A DNA stretch of 64,000 nucleotides from Holtermannia corniformis. Taxonomy: Eukaryota > Basidiomycota > Tremellomycetes > Holtermanniales. Where the stretch lies: assembly GCA_001599935.1 (NCBI GenBank), contig BCIJ01000025.1:9090-73089 (forward strand), read 5' to 3'. Positions 9,539 through 19,575 of this stretch are shown here, one piece after another. The position numbers and the translations under genes are program-made. Every line of letters begins with the position of its first letter. Position 1 is the first letter of the stretch. The notes beneath the pieces are model-generated. The model was not told where the DNA came from, did not search any database, and saw only the letters and a list, made by a program, of their open reading frames with translations.

Positions 9539-10378
9539 ATGCAACTCAACTTTCACACCACCTTCACGGTCCTTTCGGTCCTTGTGACTGCTACAACGGC
9601 GTATGCTGCTCCCGTCCCGGCCGACGCACCTCTTGCAGTCAGAGCAGACACGGGTAACGCCAAATGGGGTGCTGCCGGTACCGGTAGCGGCGCCCATCCC
9701 TTCAAGCGAGACGAGGAATACAACGCCAAATGGGGCGCCGCCGGTACTGGCAGCGGAGCCCACCCATTCAAGCGCGAGGAGGAATACAATGTCAAATGGG
9801 GCGCGGCGGGAACCGGTAGCGGCGCTCATCCGTTCAAGCGAGACGAAGAGTACAACGCCAAATGGGGCGCCGCCGGTACTGGAGGCGGGGCTCACCCGTT
9901 CAAGAGGGATGAAGAGGGCAATGCCAAGTGGGGTGCTGCGGGAACTGGCGGCGGTGCCCACCCCTTTAAGCGCGAGGAGGAATACAATGCCAAGTGGGGC
10001 GCGGCCGGTACTGGCAGTGGCGCCCACCCCTTCAAGCGGGACGTTGCTGAGCCCAATGCCAAGTGGGGTGCCGCGGGCACCGGCAGCGGGGCTCACCCAT
10101 TTAAGAGGGAGGAGGAGTACAATGCCAAGTGGGGCGCAGCCGGTACAGGCAGCGGTGCTCATCCGTTCAAGCGGGGTGAAGATCAAGGCAACGCCAAGTG
10201 GGGCGCTGCTGGCACTGGCAGTGGTGCGGCTCCCTTCAAGCGAGAGGAAGGCGAGGTTAACGCCAAGTGGGGCGCGGCTGGCACGGGCAGCGGCGCTCAT
10301 CCATTCAAACGGGAGGAAGGCGAGGGCAATGCCAAATGGGGCGCGGCTGGTACGGGGGGCGGCGCGCACCCGTTCTAA
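9539..10378 (+). CDS. Secreted Kex2-processed repeat peptide precursor (alpha-factor-like layout)
   Basis: An intronless 279-residue preproprotein. Residues 1-23 are a clear signal peptide (hydrophobic FTVLSVLVTATTAYA, cut before APVPAD). A short pro-segment follows, then eleven copies of NAKWGAAGTGSGAHPF. Copies 1-10 are followed by Lys-Arg, the Kex2 site, and a short mostly acidic spacer (DEEY, EEEY, DVAEP, GEDQG, EEGEG). The eleventh copy ends the protein at HPF with no Lys-Arg, which marks HPF as the likely mature C-terminus after Kex2 and Kex1 trimming. Acidic spacers of this kind are trimmed by dipeptidyl peptidases in ascomycete alpha-factor precursors. Basidiomycete mating pheromones are farnesylated CAAX peptides, so this is not one; a KEP of the Rep1 or signalling class fits better. 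A RiPP precursor is possible, but no UstYa-like oxidase is nearby. Confidence 0.92.
   Translation: MQLNFHTTFTVLSVLVTATTAYAAPVPADAPLAVRADTGNAKWGAAGTGSGAHPFKRDEEYNAKWGAAGTGSGAHPFKREEEYNVKWGAAGTGSGAHPFKRDEEYNAKWGAAGTGGGAHPFKRDEEGNAKWGAAGTGGGAHPFKREEEYNAKWGAAGTGSGAHPFKRDVAEPNAKWGAAGTGSGAHPFKREEEYNAKWGAAGTGSGAHPFKRGEDQGNAKWGAAGTGSGAAPFKREEGEVNAKWGAAGTGSGAHPFKREEGEGNAKWGAAGTGGGAHPF
9656..10375 (+). repeat. Eleven tandem 66-69-bp units encoding the secreted peptide
   Basis: Each unit codes for a 16-residue core plus, except the last, Lys-Arg and a 4-5-residue spacer. Core changes are few: Ser to Gly (units 4, 5, 11), Ala to Val (unit 3), His to Ala (unit 9). Codons for the same residues differ between units (for example AAATGGGGTGCTGCC against AAGTGGGGCGCGGCC), so the peptide is conserved beyond what recent duplication alone would give. 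Confidence 0.93.
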
Positions 10379-11096
10379 GCATTTTAGTGAGCAAGTTGCA
10401 CCCCGGTCCGACAAGTACTAAAAGTGTCAGCCCCATACCTTGCATGGCGACGCGAGCATTTGAGTGGTCTGATTGTCGCCGTTCTTTGCATATGCAACCC
10501 ATGTGCACTACCTCGATCCGCCACGCGATAGTCTTGGAGGGTTGCCGCGCATGCCAAGCAGTTTTGTCCCAGTCCTTGGCACAGAAGACATGTCGTCCTT
10601 TGGCCAAGCGTGAGGTACAGTGAGGGCGGTACACTCGCATGTTTGGTGCCGGGTTGATGGACTGTTGCGCAGACCACGCAGCTGCCGACGGCGACGGAAC
10701 CAACAGTGATGCGACAGTGGTGCAGTGAGACTTGACTGATGACGTTCGTCGGTTCTCACCGTAATCAGTCACCATTCATTGAAGTGCGCTCGCATCGTAC
10801 ATAGTCGCACACAGCAACCGTCAGTCGTAGCCGAGCATCCCAGCGCGCGACGCACCAACTCTACATCCCGTGATGTTGATGGCGCTCGCGTGGCGGAAAA
10901 GGGCAGCAGCGCATCGGACAGGCGTCAACGGCGGCTGAAACCAGTTGCCCCGGGTTCTCACTGCGCATCGGATGGGCTTGGACGTGTTGTGCGGCCCTGA
11001 GCTGGGCGACTGGGCGCCAAGATGGCTGAGGTCGAGTGCCGGCGACAGGCCTCGCATCCTGTTCAACCACCACCTTGATCTGAAATCAACGAGACC
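10379..11096. other. No gene recognised
   Basis: Intergenic DNA between two plus-strand genes; short frames on both strands show no family resemblance. It should hold the 3' UTR of the repeat-peptide gene and the promoter of the next gene. Confidence 0.5.
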
Positions 11097-12116
11097 ATGC
11101 CTTCAGTCAAGAGTCTGCTCAAGCGTGGGTCACAGTGCGCTTACCATTCGTCTGACAAGGTGAGTTTGTGGGTAGAGCTGCGTGGGCTCAGCTGACATGT
11201 TTGCAGGACAGCGGCAAAACATGGAACCCGTATGGAGACCTGTGTCCGTCCATCAGCAATGACCAGATCCCTCTTCTCATCGCTGGTCTGGGTGTTTGTG
11301 CGTGGTCGTCTGCAACAGAGGCATAGACTGACAGCTCAAGGTGGTGTGACTTTGCTCGCCCTCGGCCTCGTCTTTGCTATCCGCAAGCTACGCGCGCGCA
11401 GCAAGGCCGATAAGCCTCTCGAGGTCCCGATCCGGCCAGCAGATGTCATGGGCTCTCCTCTTCTCCGGGAGAAGCGCTCCTCGTCCTTCCACGACGGCAG
11501 CATGGCATCTCGCCGGCGTGCCGATTCGTACTCGCATGCACCGGCGTCGCCCTCGTCTCTCCGATCAGGCAGCCAGTTCCCACCTGCGCAACAGCTCCCG
11601 TACCGCGACCAACAGCAACAGCACCTACGCGTCGAACAGGCGCATGGATCCGGTTCTGAATCCTCGCACGGCTCCCACTCGGCCTACTCGCCGCGTCCCG
11701 AGAGTCTGCACTTCCCAATCCTTGCCGCCAACGGCCAGCTCCTACCGGCGCCACCGGCCTCGTCGCGCAACTCGTACATAGACCCCAACAGCGACCCGTT
11801 TGCTCCTCGAATCCTGCCAACGCCTCCCCCGGCACAGCTGACCCTCGGTCGGCCGGTCGATCAATGGCAATACACCCCGCAGCAGCAGACGCCGTCACCA
11901 GAGCGCACGCACTACTACCAGCCTCAGCCGCAACTGCACGATCAGCGCGCACCGTCGGTCGAGATCCTGCGAGACGATCGTCGGGCTCTGCCGCAGCCTC
12001 AGAGCGCAACCTACCACCGTTCGCTGTCGGCCGAGGGTGAGGATATGAGCGAGCCCGACTATGGGTCGGAAGAGGACGGGAGCCCGCGCAAGAGCCAGCT
12101 CCTGTACCGTCGCTAG
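11097..12116 (+). CDS. Single-pass membrane protein with disordered Pro/Gln/Ser-rich tail
   Basis: Exons 11097-11159, 11207-11297 and 11341-12116 (introns of 47 and 43 nt) give 309 residues. A short N-terminal part with two Cys (QCAYHSSDK...GDLC) precedes one transmembrane helix (LLIAGLGVCGVTLLALGLVF) and a basic stop-transfer (AIRKLRARSK). The remaining ~240 residues are low-complexity Ser/Pro/Gln/Tyr. No domain is recognised. It is the second single-pass protein with a long disordered tail flanking the repeat-peptide gene. Confidence 0.78.
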
Positions 12117-12258
12117 GTGGCCATGTCAATCATTTCGGACATTTTGTACTACTACCATGCATTGGCTTGTCAAACCTTGGCGTTGCACTCGGTCCAGTTG
12201 CGCTCCTGAAAGCAGATATATGCATTGTCCGTGCCCACTCTGATGCTACAGCGCCTCG

Positions 12259-14719
12259 CTACCGATCCCAAAAGTACATGGCGTTGATCCCGATCCACAC
12301 GAGCGCAGCAGGCCAAGCGACGGCCAGCGTCTCTCTCCAGCTCTTTGCCAACACGCCGTGCCGCCACGCACCGGCCCAAAACCATCGCCAAGCGCGCCAG
12401 ATTGCTTCCCACGATACCCAATGTCGCCAGCCTCGTGCGCCCGATTGATCGATCATGAGACCGAGGATGGTCGTGTCTTTGGCTTTGGCAGCGGATGCCC
12501 AGTCGCTGGGTATCCGAGGGGTTGTGTAGCGTCGGTTCGGCGTCTGGTATGCGGATGAAGGGTAGTTTGCGAGGTTTGAGCTCGAGACTCGTCGACCGAT
12601 GGTGGAGATTGGTGAGCCCGGCGTGGGGCTGAACCCAAGACCGATCCCAGCGTTGGCCTGAGGCAAGGGTAGGAAGTAGCTCGACGGCTCAGTCGTCACC
12701 GTCATGGGCGTTAGCAGATCGTCCTTGCCGGGCCAGAGGGACCCCGCCGAGCTCTTGCGCGATGGCGTAGCAGACGGCATAAAGTCGCTTCCGCGCTCCA
12801 TGTCGTCGTCGGCGTCAAAAGACGATCGCAGCTTTGGCGAGCTCTGCGCCGAGACGGGTGCAGAGCGCGACGATCGCCGAGACGGAGTCAAAGGTCCTGG
12901 TCTGGCCGTGCGCGGTGTCGAAGACGACGCGACAGCGTTCGGATTCATCCCGGCCAGATGCTGTGATGACTTGCGCGATGGCAGCGTGAGCGGGACGGGC
13001 CGTTCCTGTCGCCGAGCACTCGACATGGATGTTGATGGCTGGCCGAGCGCGTGGACATCGGCCATTGCAGGACTCGCGCGAACCTTGTCGGCAATCTGAC
13101 CAAGGCTCCAGCCCATGCGATCGATAGCTGCGCGAGCGTTGGAGACGAACAGCCACAGCACGGTGATGATGGCCAGTGGAAGGTAGAGGTGGTAGTAGAT
13201 AGCTTGTTGATCTGGCAGCAAGCATAGAGCGTCGGCGTGTGTGACGGGGGGTGGGTAGGTGCCCGGTGCGGCGGTCGGTGGTGTCAAAGAGAGCAGCTGG
13301 AACCCAGGCCGCCGGATCCCGACGCTTGAAGAGAACGACTTGAGCGAGACTTCGCGGATCCCAGACGGATGGGTGAGCTCGCAATAATCGTGATCGTCGC
13401 CACTGCAGGGTCAGCGTGGCTTCACGGTGATGGTCGCAGCTAACCTGAAGACGATGCTTGGACTCAGAACGTTGAGCAAGAACCGACTCGTCTCGCTGCC
13501 AAGCAGATTCTGGTATCCCGGCCCGGCACCCTTTGATATCCGACCATATTCTCGATGTGGTCCGCAATCAGACGCTTCTGGTCGCGCGAGTGGGATATGC
13601 GATACCAATATCCGAGGCTCAGTCGGAGTCTCTGCAACATCCATCAGCTTGCCCGACCGAGCCACCACGACCGCACACACCTTCACCCAAAGTCTTGATA
13701 AACTCTATCACACCGCCATTCACGCCCTCCCACTCGCCAAACTGCATCTCGGCAGCGTACCGCCGATAGTCTTCTTCGACCAGACCGACGGCATCGAGCA
13801 TGATGAAGCTGTGGTTGGCGATGGGCAAGACGGTGTTCGGTGACGAGAATGCTTGACTGTAGCGTGAGCGGGATTCTGGCAAGAAGAAGTCGTTGCGGCC
13901 GAGACCAATGTCGTGGTTTCCGGGCACAAAGTGCATTGGGATCGAGGCAGGGAGGTGGAAGATCGAGTGGAATTTGGCTACGTAGGATGCGTATCTGGAG
14001 GGTCAGCACGGTCGAGTGATTGTCATGTATAAAATTGCTTGTGAGAATGCCAGAAGCCAGGTGTGCAGCTGAAGCGCCGGCCTTGCACGGCGACAAGCCC
14101 CGGTGGTAACGGCCAGCCACATACTAGTTGCGCACCGTCCTCCTGCGCCAAAGGATGTGAACTCACTCTTCACTCGTCATCAAGCCTCTGCCCCAATCAA
14201 GCATATCCCCCGCAAAGAGCACGGCATCAACCCTGCCCAGACGCATGACGACGTTCCAAGCCTTGCGCATATACAGCTCGTCGAGCGTCCGGTCCAGGTA
14301 GTCTGCCCACGAAGACTGAGTGAGTGGCGTAGGGTAGGATACGTGAGGATCGGCGATGAGGAGGACGTGCGTTGGTGAGGCGATCGTGGCTGGGTTTGCC
14401 GCGCGCAGAGCGGCGTCGGGATAACGACATGTTGAGATGGAGTGGAAGAACTGGAGCGGTGTCAGTGTACGAGCTGTTGTAAGCCATGCGACATCGACTG
14501 ACTTCTCCAACCTGAAGAGCCGTCAGCATTGCGCGGCTCGGTAGCTCGTAGAACCATGGCATGACTGACCTCGCACCAGATGACGAGTACGACCCAGCCG
14601 AACCTGAGTGCCAGCACTTGGGTTGTCTTTGATCGAAGGCCGCTCTGCCGCCGGGAGCTGACCGGAGCCGCGTTCAAGTTTGTGTAGCTCGGAGAGCGGG
14701 AGAGCGGGGAGGACGCCAT
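12259..14719 (-). CDS. Cdc1/Ted1-type membrane metallophosphoesterase
   Basis: Six exons (14719-14570, 14511-14503, 14450-14167, 13994-13681, 13631-13445, 13402-12259) give 695 residues; the second exon is 9 nt. The calcineurin-like phosphoesterase motifs appear in order: LLIADPHV, GDMLDWGR, GNHDIG, SHIPLAR, SGDDHDYCE. Membrane helices lie at the N-terminus (VLALRFGWVVLVIW), after the catalytic domain (YHLYLPLAIITVLWLFVS) and near the C-terminus. Yeast Cdc1 and Ted1 and human PGAP5 remove ethanolamine phosphate from GPI glycans in the ER, and Cdc1 is Mn-dependent; that role is inferred from the family. A long Ser-rich insert before the last helix is lineage-specific. It is divergent from ATG5. 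Confidence 0.88.
14503..14511 (-). other. 9-nt micro-exon of the Cdc1-like gene
   Basis: GTTGGAGAA (Val-Gly-Glu) lies between a 58-nt and a 52-nt intron, both with GTCAGT donors and CAG acceptors. Including it keeps frame and restores the expected hydrophobic-to-aromatic stretch ...WCE-VGE-FFHS. Confidence 0.7.
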
Positions 14720-15094
14720 CGAGGCTGACCGGTCCGCGAGCAGTCTGGCAGTCTATCCACTGATCGAGCAGTCCAAGAGAGTGTGGGTGCTGGTGGTGAC
14801 CGTGTCGAATCTGTGCTTGATCCTGGTTGACTATACGCGTCTTTCCCAATCTGCCGGTGCCGATTAGCACGCGTTTTCTATTAACATTAGGAAATCGGGT
14901 GGCGGTATTAGTGTAGAAATCGTAGTTATACTAGGATATCTTGGTAATAGCCAGTCTTCGTTTCCTAATGCACATCAGGATCTTGTGGGTGATATTACAT
15001 GTAAAATCCTAATGCTATTACGATTACCAGATGTAATGCGGGGTTGGCGACTGATGGCAGCGCTCCAGTGCATGGACCGTCAAGACGAACAGCT
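14720..15094. promoter_or_regulatory. AT-rich divergent promoter between the Cdc1-like gene and ATG5
   Basis: The stretch 14875-15040 is clearly richer in A/T than its surroundings. CCTAATG occurs three times: 14964-14970, 15008-15014, and inverted at 14885-14891. No known factor is assigned; regulatory function is inferred from position and repetition. Confidence 0.45.
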
Positions 15095-16448
15095 ATGGCG
15101 AGCAGTTCAGCAGTCGCAGGCTCGTCCTCGGCATCCTCGACAACATCCATCCACTCGACCGTATCCCACTTTCGCCGGTTGACATGGCAGGCCTCGCTCA
15201 CCCTACACATCCGCCTCGACCATCCGAGCGTGGCCAGCAGTGATCTCAACCAGTACTATGTAGGTAGCCATGGGCAGCAGGACCTTCTCATCAACGGCAC
15301 ATCTGACTGAACGATTCTAGCTTCAAGTACCGCGGTACACGTACCTGCCGTTGATCCTGCCCGAACTCCGAGATAACGTCGTCAACCTGTTATTGAGCTC
15401 TGCAGACCGCGCAGCACTGCCAGAAGACGCTTGGTGGCTAGAGCACGATCCTACAGACGGGTTGGAGGACACCGCGGGCGATAACCAAGGTCAACCCGCT
15501 AGCCTGGGTCCGTGCAGATGGTCTGTACCCGTCCTCCTATGCCTTTGCACCACAACTCACCGCACCGCAGGCACTGGCCAGTAGATCAGCACCACCTCTA
15601 CGCACAAATCAATAAACCACTCGCACCCTCGTCAACGTATTTCCCCTCGGCACCCTCACTCCCGTCTACACCGCCAACGCTCAACTTGGTCCTGCATCTC
15701 TCCAACCCGCCATCAGCATTGACGACCAGTGACGCCGAGGCGCTCAAGACGAGCTTCGTTGCTCAGCTCAAGGAAGCGGACTTTGTCAGATGGGGCAATA
15801 CGCGGCGCATCACCGGGTTGAGAAGAGCAGATCTCGAGGGTGGCTGGGAGGGCGTTGTTGGAGGTGAGTCCGGTGCTTGCGACCGATGCGTCTGGTCGGC
15901 GCGCTAGTCTAATGTTCCCCTCGCCGACTGGCAATCGCACATTTGTCACACCCACGACCAAGACGCTGACGCACCGTAGACGACTTTGACGCCCATTCGC
16001 GCTTCACGGCCAAGATTCTCCCCTTGCCGATTCCACCTGCGACCGCCGGCTCCTCATCCGATTCGACCCCGTCCAGCGGCGGTGTGCAAAAGGCCGAGAG
16101 CGTGTACTCGTGCCGGGCTCTGCCCGTGAAGATCTACCTTCCCGACGACGCGCCCGTGATCCAAGAGGTTATATCGCCCGTTGGTGCCGACGGTTCGTCC
16201 AAGACTGCCTACCGCCGTATCGTCTGGCTGACAGCAAGAACACAGGCAAGCCCACAACGCTGCTACAACTGCTACAAACCCACCTCGCGCTCCTCTTTCC
16301 GAAATCCACAACACCTTATGCTTTAGCAGTGCCAATCATCCAAGGCGTGCTGACACCACCCGACGCAGACATCGCCTGGCTGACATGCAGCGTGGCGGGC
16401 GCAGACGGTTGGCTGAGAATAGGGATCCGCCTCGTGGCCGACCGTTAG
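15095..16448 (+). CDS. ATG5: Autophagy protein Atg5
   Basis: Five exons (15095-15259, 15321-15520, 15571-15863, 15980-16192, 16246-16448) give 357 residues. Family landmarks are LQVPRYTYLPLILPEL (UblA), RWHWPV followed by LY (helical region), LVLHLSNPP, FVAQLKEADFVRWG, and the C-terminal UblB segment from VKIYLPDD to GKPTTLLQLL and DGWLRIGIRL. Atg5 is joined to Atg12 and with Atg16 acts as the E3 that lipidates Atg8 on the phagophore. Where most Atg5 proteins have the Atg12-accepting Lys (in a TKR- or AKR-type context), this reads NTRRITGLRR: residues 200-201 are both Arg. The last intron donor could also be at 16184. The start is the first in-frame ATG; the frame is open further upstream only from a TTG. 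Confidence 0.9.
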
Positions 16449-16553
16449 AGAGGACGGTTATCGAGTTGATTGTATGACATGCATGCGCACGACACCTTTT
16501 GCAGCCCCAACCCGTCAAACCCAAGACGAACGCCTGCTATCGTACATGATCCA

Positions 16554-18429
16554 TCACCAAAACTGTGTGAGATCCGGGTGCACGCCATCTCGGGTACGCA
16601 ACAGGACGATGTTTGATGTCGTTGTCGAGAACTGGCAGCGTCAGCACTTGGGACCCCACGAGCCAAGGCACCCACGCCGTTGCCCACAAACACGCCCGCA
16701 CGCCTCGCAACCTCCATATCGACCGCAATGCTCACGTCCTGCTCCTCCCACTCGTCGGCAAAGTCCCGTCCACCGACATGCACGTGCTCCCAGCCCTCAC
16801 TCGACATCCACATCCGGATGTCCTCGACCCATTTCTCGTCGCCGTCCGACAGGATGTAGACTGACGTCAGCAGCGGGTGGTTGGCTCGCATCCGGCGCGC
16901 TCGGGCAATGATGTCGAGAGTCGACGGCGAGCATTTGGCCCGGTAGAGGCCGAGACGGGTCGCTTCGACCATGTCGGGTGGTGGCGGGACGTTTTCGTTG
17001 CCGGGAAGTAGCGGCAGTTTGTTGAATGCCACAAACGGTCTGTGCGTGTCAGCGCATTCTCGAGGCCAGACGGCCGGACGTACGCGGCGCGTTCCCCTTT
17101 TTCGGCGCACACACTGTCAAAGTGGTCTTTTCGCAGGTGCAGCGCGAGAATGTGCTTCCAAGGCGGCAGATTGGGTACCGACTTTGACGTCGCTTGCGGG
17201 CCGTCGAGTGTATAAGGCATCGAATCGGGTGCTATCAGCGGCATATGCCGGTTCAGGATCGAAAGCACGAGCGGCGAGAAGCTAAAGTGCTTCATGACCG
17301 GTGACTCGAGGAATGTCTCGACGAGGTCGAGGTGGGCGGTCGAGTCGAAGAAGCTAGTTGATTAGCGAGCTTCTGTCAGCAGAGACGCTCGACTCACTGC
17401 TCATCAAAGAGATCACCAACAATGGTGATGCACTTGTCGTCAATGCCAGCGAGAAGCGCCTGCAGTTGGTGTATCCGATCTTGACCGTCCGCTTGCAGCT
17501 TGAGCTCGCCGTTGGGGTGCGCATCCGTCTGAACCATGATGGTGTGTTGTTTCCTGCGAGAGCAAATCCGTTCGTAGTGCTTTGCTCTGTCGGGTCTCAG
17601 TACAATATCCAGTGTTATGCGCCAACACGCACGGAATGGCTCGCGGAGCATCGTACAGAGCCTCAAACCCACTCGAGATGGAGTACAGGAATGCCGACAT
17701 GGGGACTTGGGATGCACGCCATGGCCACGAGAAGAACCGGGATACAATAGACTGAGTGTTGATCAGCCAGACAAGCTTGCAGGATCTGCTACTTACAGCA
17801 TCGTCCCGGATGAATGGCTCATATGCCATACCGCGGTTGGTCAATACGGCCAGGTGGTGGTTGAGACTGATCGAGCAGGTCAGATTATGTACAGAAGGTT
17901 GTCGCCCTGTCAACTCACAGCACTCGGGACAGCTACGGTTGAGCCGTGTCAGTCCAAGCTTGGTTGATTTTGATTACACATAGACTCACTTGATGATTGA
18001 ACCCTGTCGCAAGGGATCAGTGTCGTCTTCGCCTCGGCTTGTGCACGTACCAGTTCCCTTTGGCACATCAAACCTTGACGACCCTTGCGTGAGCGTCACG
18101 GAGCCAAACATCTAGCCTACAGTCTCGACTTACCTCACGTATCGCCCATCTTTCCCCTCTGGAAACGGCAGCTGGGTATCGAGCTGCGGCAGGTTCCGCT
18201 CCAGCTTGTACTCTTCCGCATATAAAGGCGGCAACGGAGGCCGTACGCTGCTGCCGGCTCCAAACACCAAGATGAGGATGAACAAGAGCGGGATGACGAG
18301 CAGCCTTGGTCTTCGATGTAGGTTATAGGGCAGGATGATGCCTGACCCGGCGAGCACTGGGACGCGCACATTGTCCGTGTCCAAGGTGACAGGCGGGCCC
18401 AGTGGGTTCGGAAGAGTGAACCGAACCAT
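16554..18429 (-). CDS. GDP-fucose protein O-fucosyltransferase-like type II membrane protein
   Basis: Ten exons (18429-18134, 18073-18051, 18003-17990, 17932-17919, 17866-17797, 17751-17627, 17586-17398, 17353-17084, 17039-16676, 16631-16554) give 480 residues. After a cytosolic N-terminus there is one anchor helix (LLVIPLLFILILVFG). The start of the catalytic fold follows (GTGFNHQLSRVLLNHHLAVL), then a conserved pair of exposed segments (ILALHLRKDHFDSVC) and the C-terminal nucleotide-sugar site (VFVGNGFSTTTSNIVLLR). Related fungal proteins are placed in the O-FucT family, Golgi type II; donor and acceptor in fungi are not settled. Exons two to four are only 23, 14 and 14 nt. The ATG at 18429 begins the first exon; the longer frame upstream starts only with GTG. 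Confidence 0.83.
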
Positions 18430-19012
18430 GTCGAGGACGTGCTCGCGGTCGGTTTCAGAATCAACCTCGCCGCCGAGCACCACTGTACCACCTCGCAGTC
18501 ACGCCCGCTGCTGACTTGGCCTATGCGCGATTGCGATGCTCCTGGTCGCAGGCAAGGGCGTACAGTCAATGACCCAGACGAAGGCGCGCCCGAACGGGCA
18601 GGGATGAACGACGCGGTTCAAGTCGCGTGGGCATGTGGCGCCTGTCCGTCTTCACACAGATCGCCGCACATAAAGGCAGCACGGTGTCTGTAGACTCAGA
18701 GACGTTGTCAGCTACGCTGCAGGCTGCTTCTACAAGTCCCGCGATTCACAGTGATGACCGCCAGAGTCACGCTATACCTCTCACGGAAAGCGCTTTGTGC
18801 TCGGTTGCGATAGATCGCGCGGCTCAGACCAAGCTGTCGTGTGATGTGAAGCTTTACCGATCCTATGTAGTAAGACGATATGTTCAGTCGGGCTCGGTCT
18901 GTTCAGAGTTTGGACTGGAATCCACCAAGAAAGATGACACCGCGCATGCAGCCGTTCATCCAACCATGCTATCATTAGTTCCACCTTGCACCCAATACAT
19001 GTATACCCTGTA
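18430..19012. other. No gene recognised
   Basis: Promoter side of the O-fucosyltransferase-like gene and 3' side of the small gene at 19013-19315. Frames here lack family resemblance. Confidence 0.5.
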
Positions 19013-19315
19013 TCACGGCGTCGAGCACGTAACCGTCTGATAGCCGTTGATCGACTCCTGAACTTTCTGCTCGATCACTGGCATGTCCATCAGAGCCATG
19101 CCAAGGAGTAAGCGGCGGCTCTCTAGCCCCTCTGTCAACTGCTGCTTCAGTGCCGCGCCTCGTTGCGTAAAGTCCGTTGGCGGCGTCTGCTTGTTATCCA
19201 AGTATTCAGTATACTGCGCCGACCAAACTGTCAAGCTCTCGGCAGCCGAACCGAGCACTGTGATCTTGAGCGGATCTTCGTTGGCGAGATCGGATGGCGT
19301 GAACGTAGAAGACAT
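19013..19315 (-). CDS. Small helical hypothetical protein (100 aa)
   Basis: An intronless ATG frame with a good start context (CGCCATGTC). The protein is amphipathic and charged (LKQQLTEGLESRRLLLGMAL) with no signal peptide or membrane segment. Its size and helical look suit a subunit of a larger complex, but no family is recognised. The last few residues could be altered by an unseen intron. Confidence 0.5.
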   Translation of the reverse strand: MSSTFTPSDLANEDPLKITVLGSAAESLTVWSAQYTEYLDNKQTPPTDFTQRGAALKQQLTEGLESRRLLLGMALMDMPVIEQKVQESINGYQTVTCSTP

Positions 19316-19575
19316 GGCGGGAGCGGGAGGTCGCTCAACTTGGGTGCCATGAGCTAGCTGCTTATATTTCTAGTCGGTCCGACTTCGGAACCGAAGGCTG
19401 GAAGCGAAGACAGAGACGAAGCGGCGCAACCTCTGAGCTCGCCAGTGAGTCGCGGCGCTCCAAAGCGGGGACGTGCTCAATGGAGCACGGCATGTTCGTT
19501 CTGAAAGGACCGCATCGTGTCAACTGTGCTGCATAAGGTCGTACAAAGATCATTGTCCATGCCGGTTCGCGTTCG

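Noticed and set aside
9656..10375. Regular repeats that could be taken for a CRISPR-like or satellite array
   Set aside because: Units are translated in frame with Kex2 sites and a signal peptide upstream; this is a eukaryotic protein repeat.
9539..10378. Dikaritin/ustiloxin-type RiPP cluster
   Set aside because: The precursor layout fits loosely, but no DUF3328 (UstYa-like) oxidase or other tailoring enzyme is seen within the window. Kept only as an alternative.
9506..10414. 302-codon minus-strand frame opposite the repeat-peptide gene
   Set aside because: It is the mirror of the tandem repeat: multiples-of-three unit lengths keep antisense frames open. No start context or family resemblance.
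16445..17110. Single-exon reading of the O-fucosyltransferase end
   Set aside because: Reading straight through loses the conserved GNGFSTTTSNIVLLR end; a 44-nt intron at 16632-16675 restores it, moving the stop to 16554.
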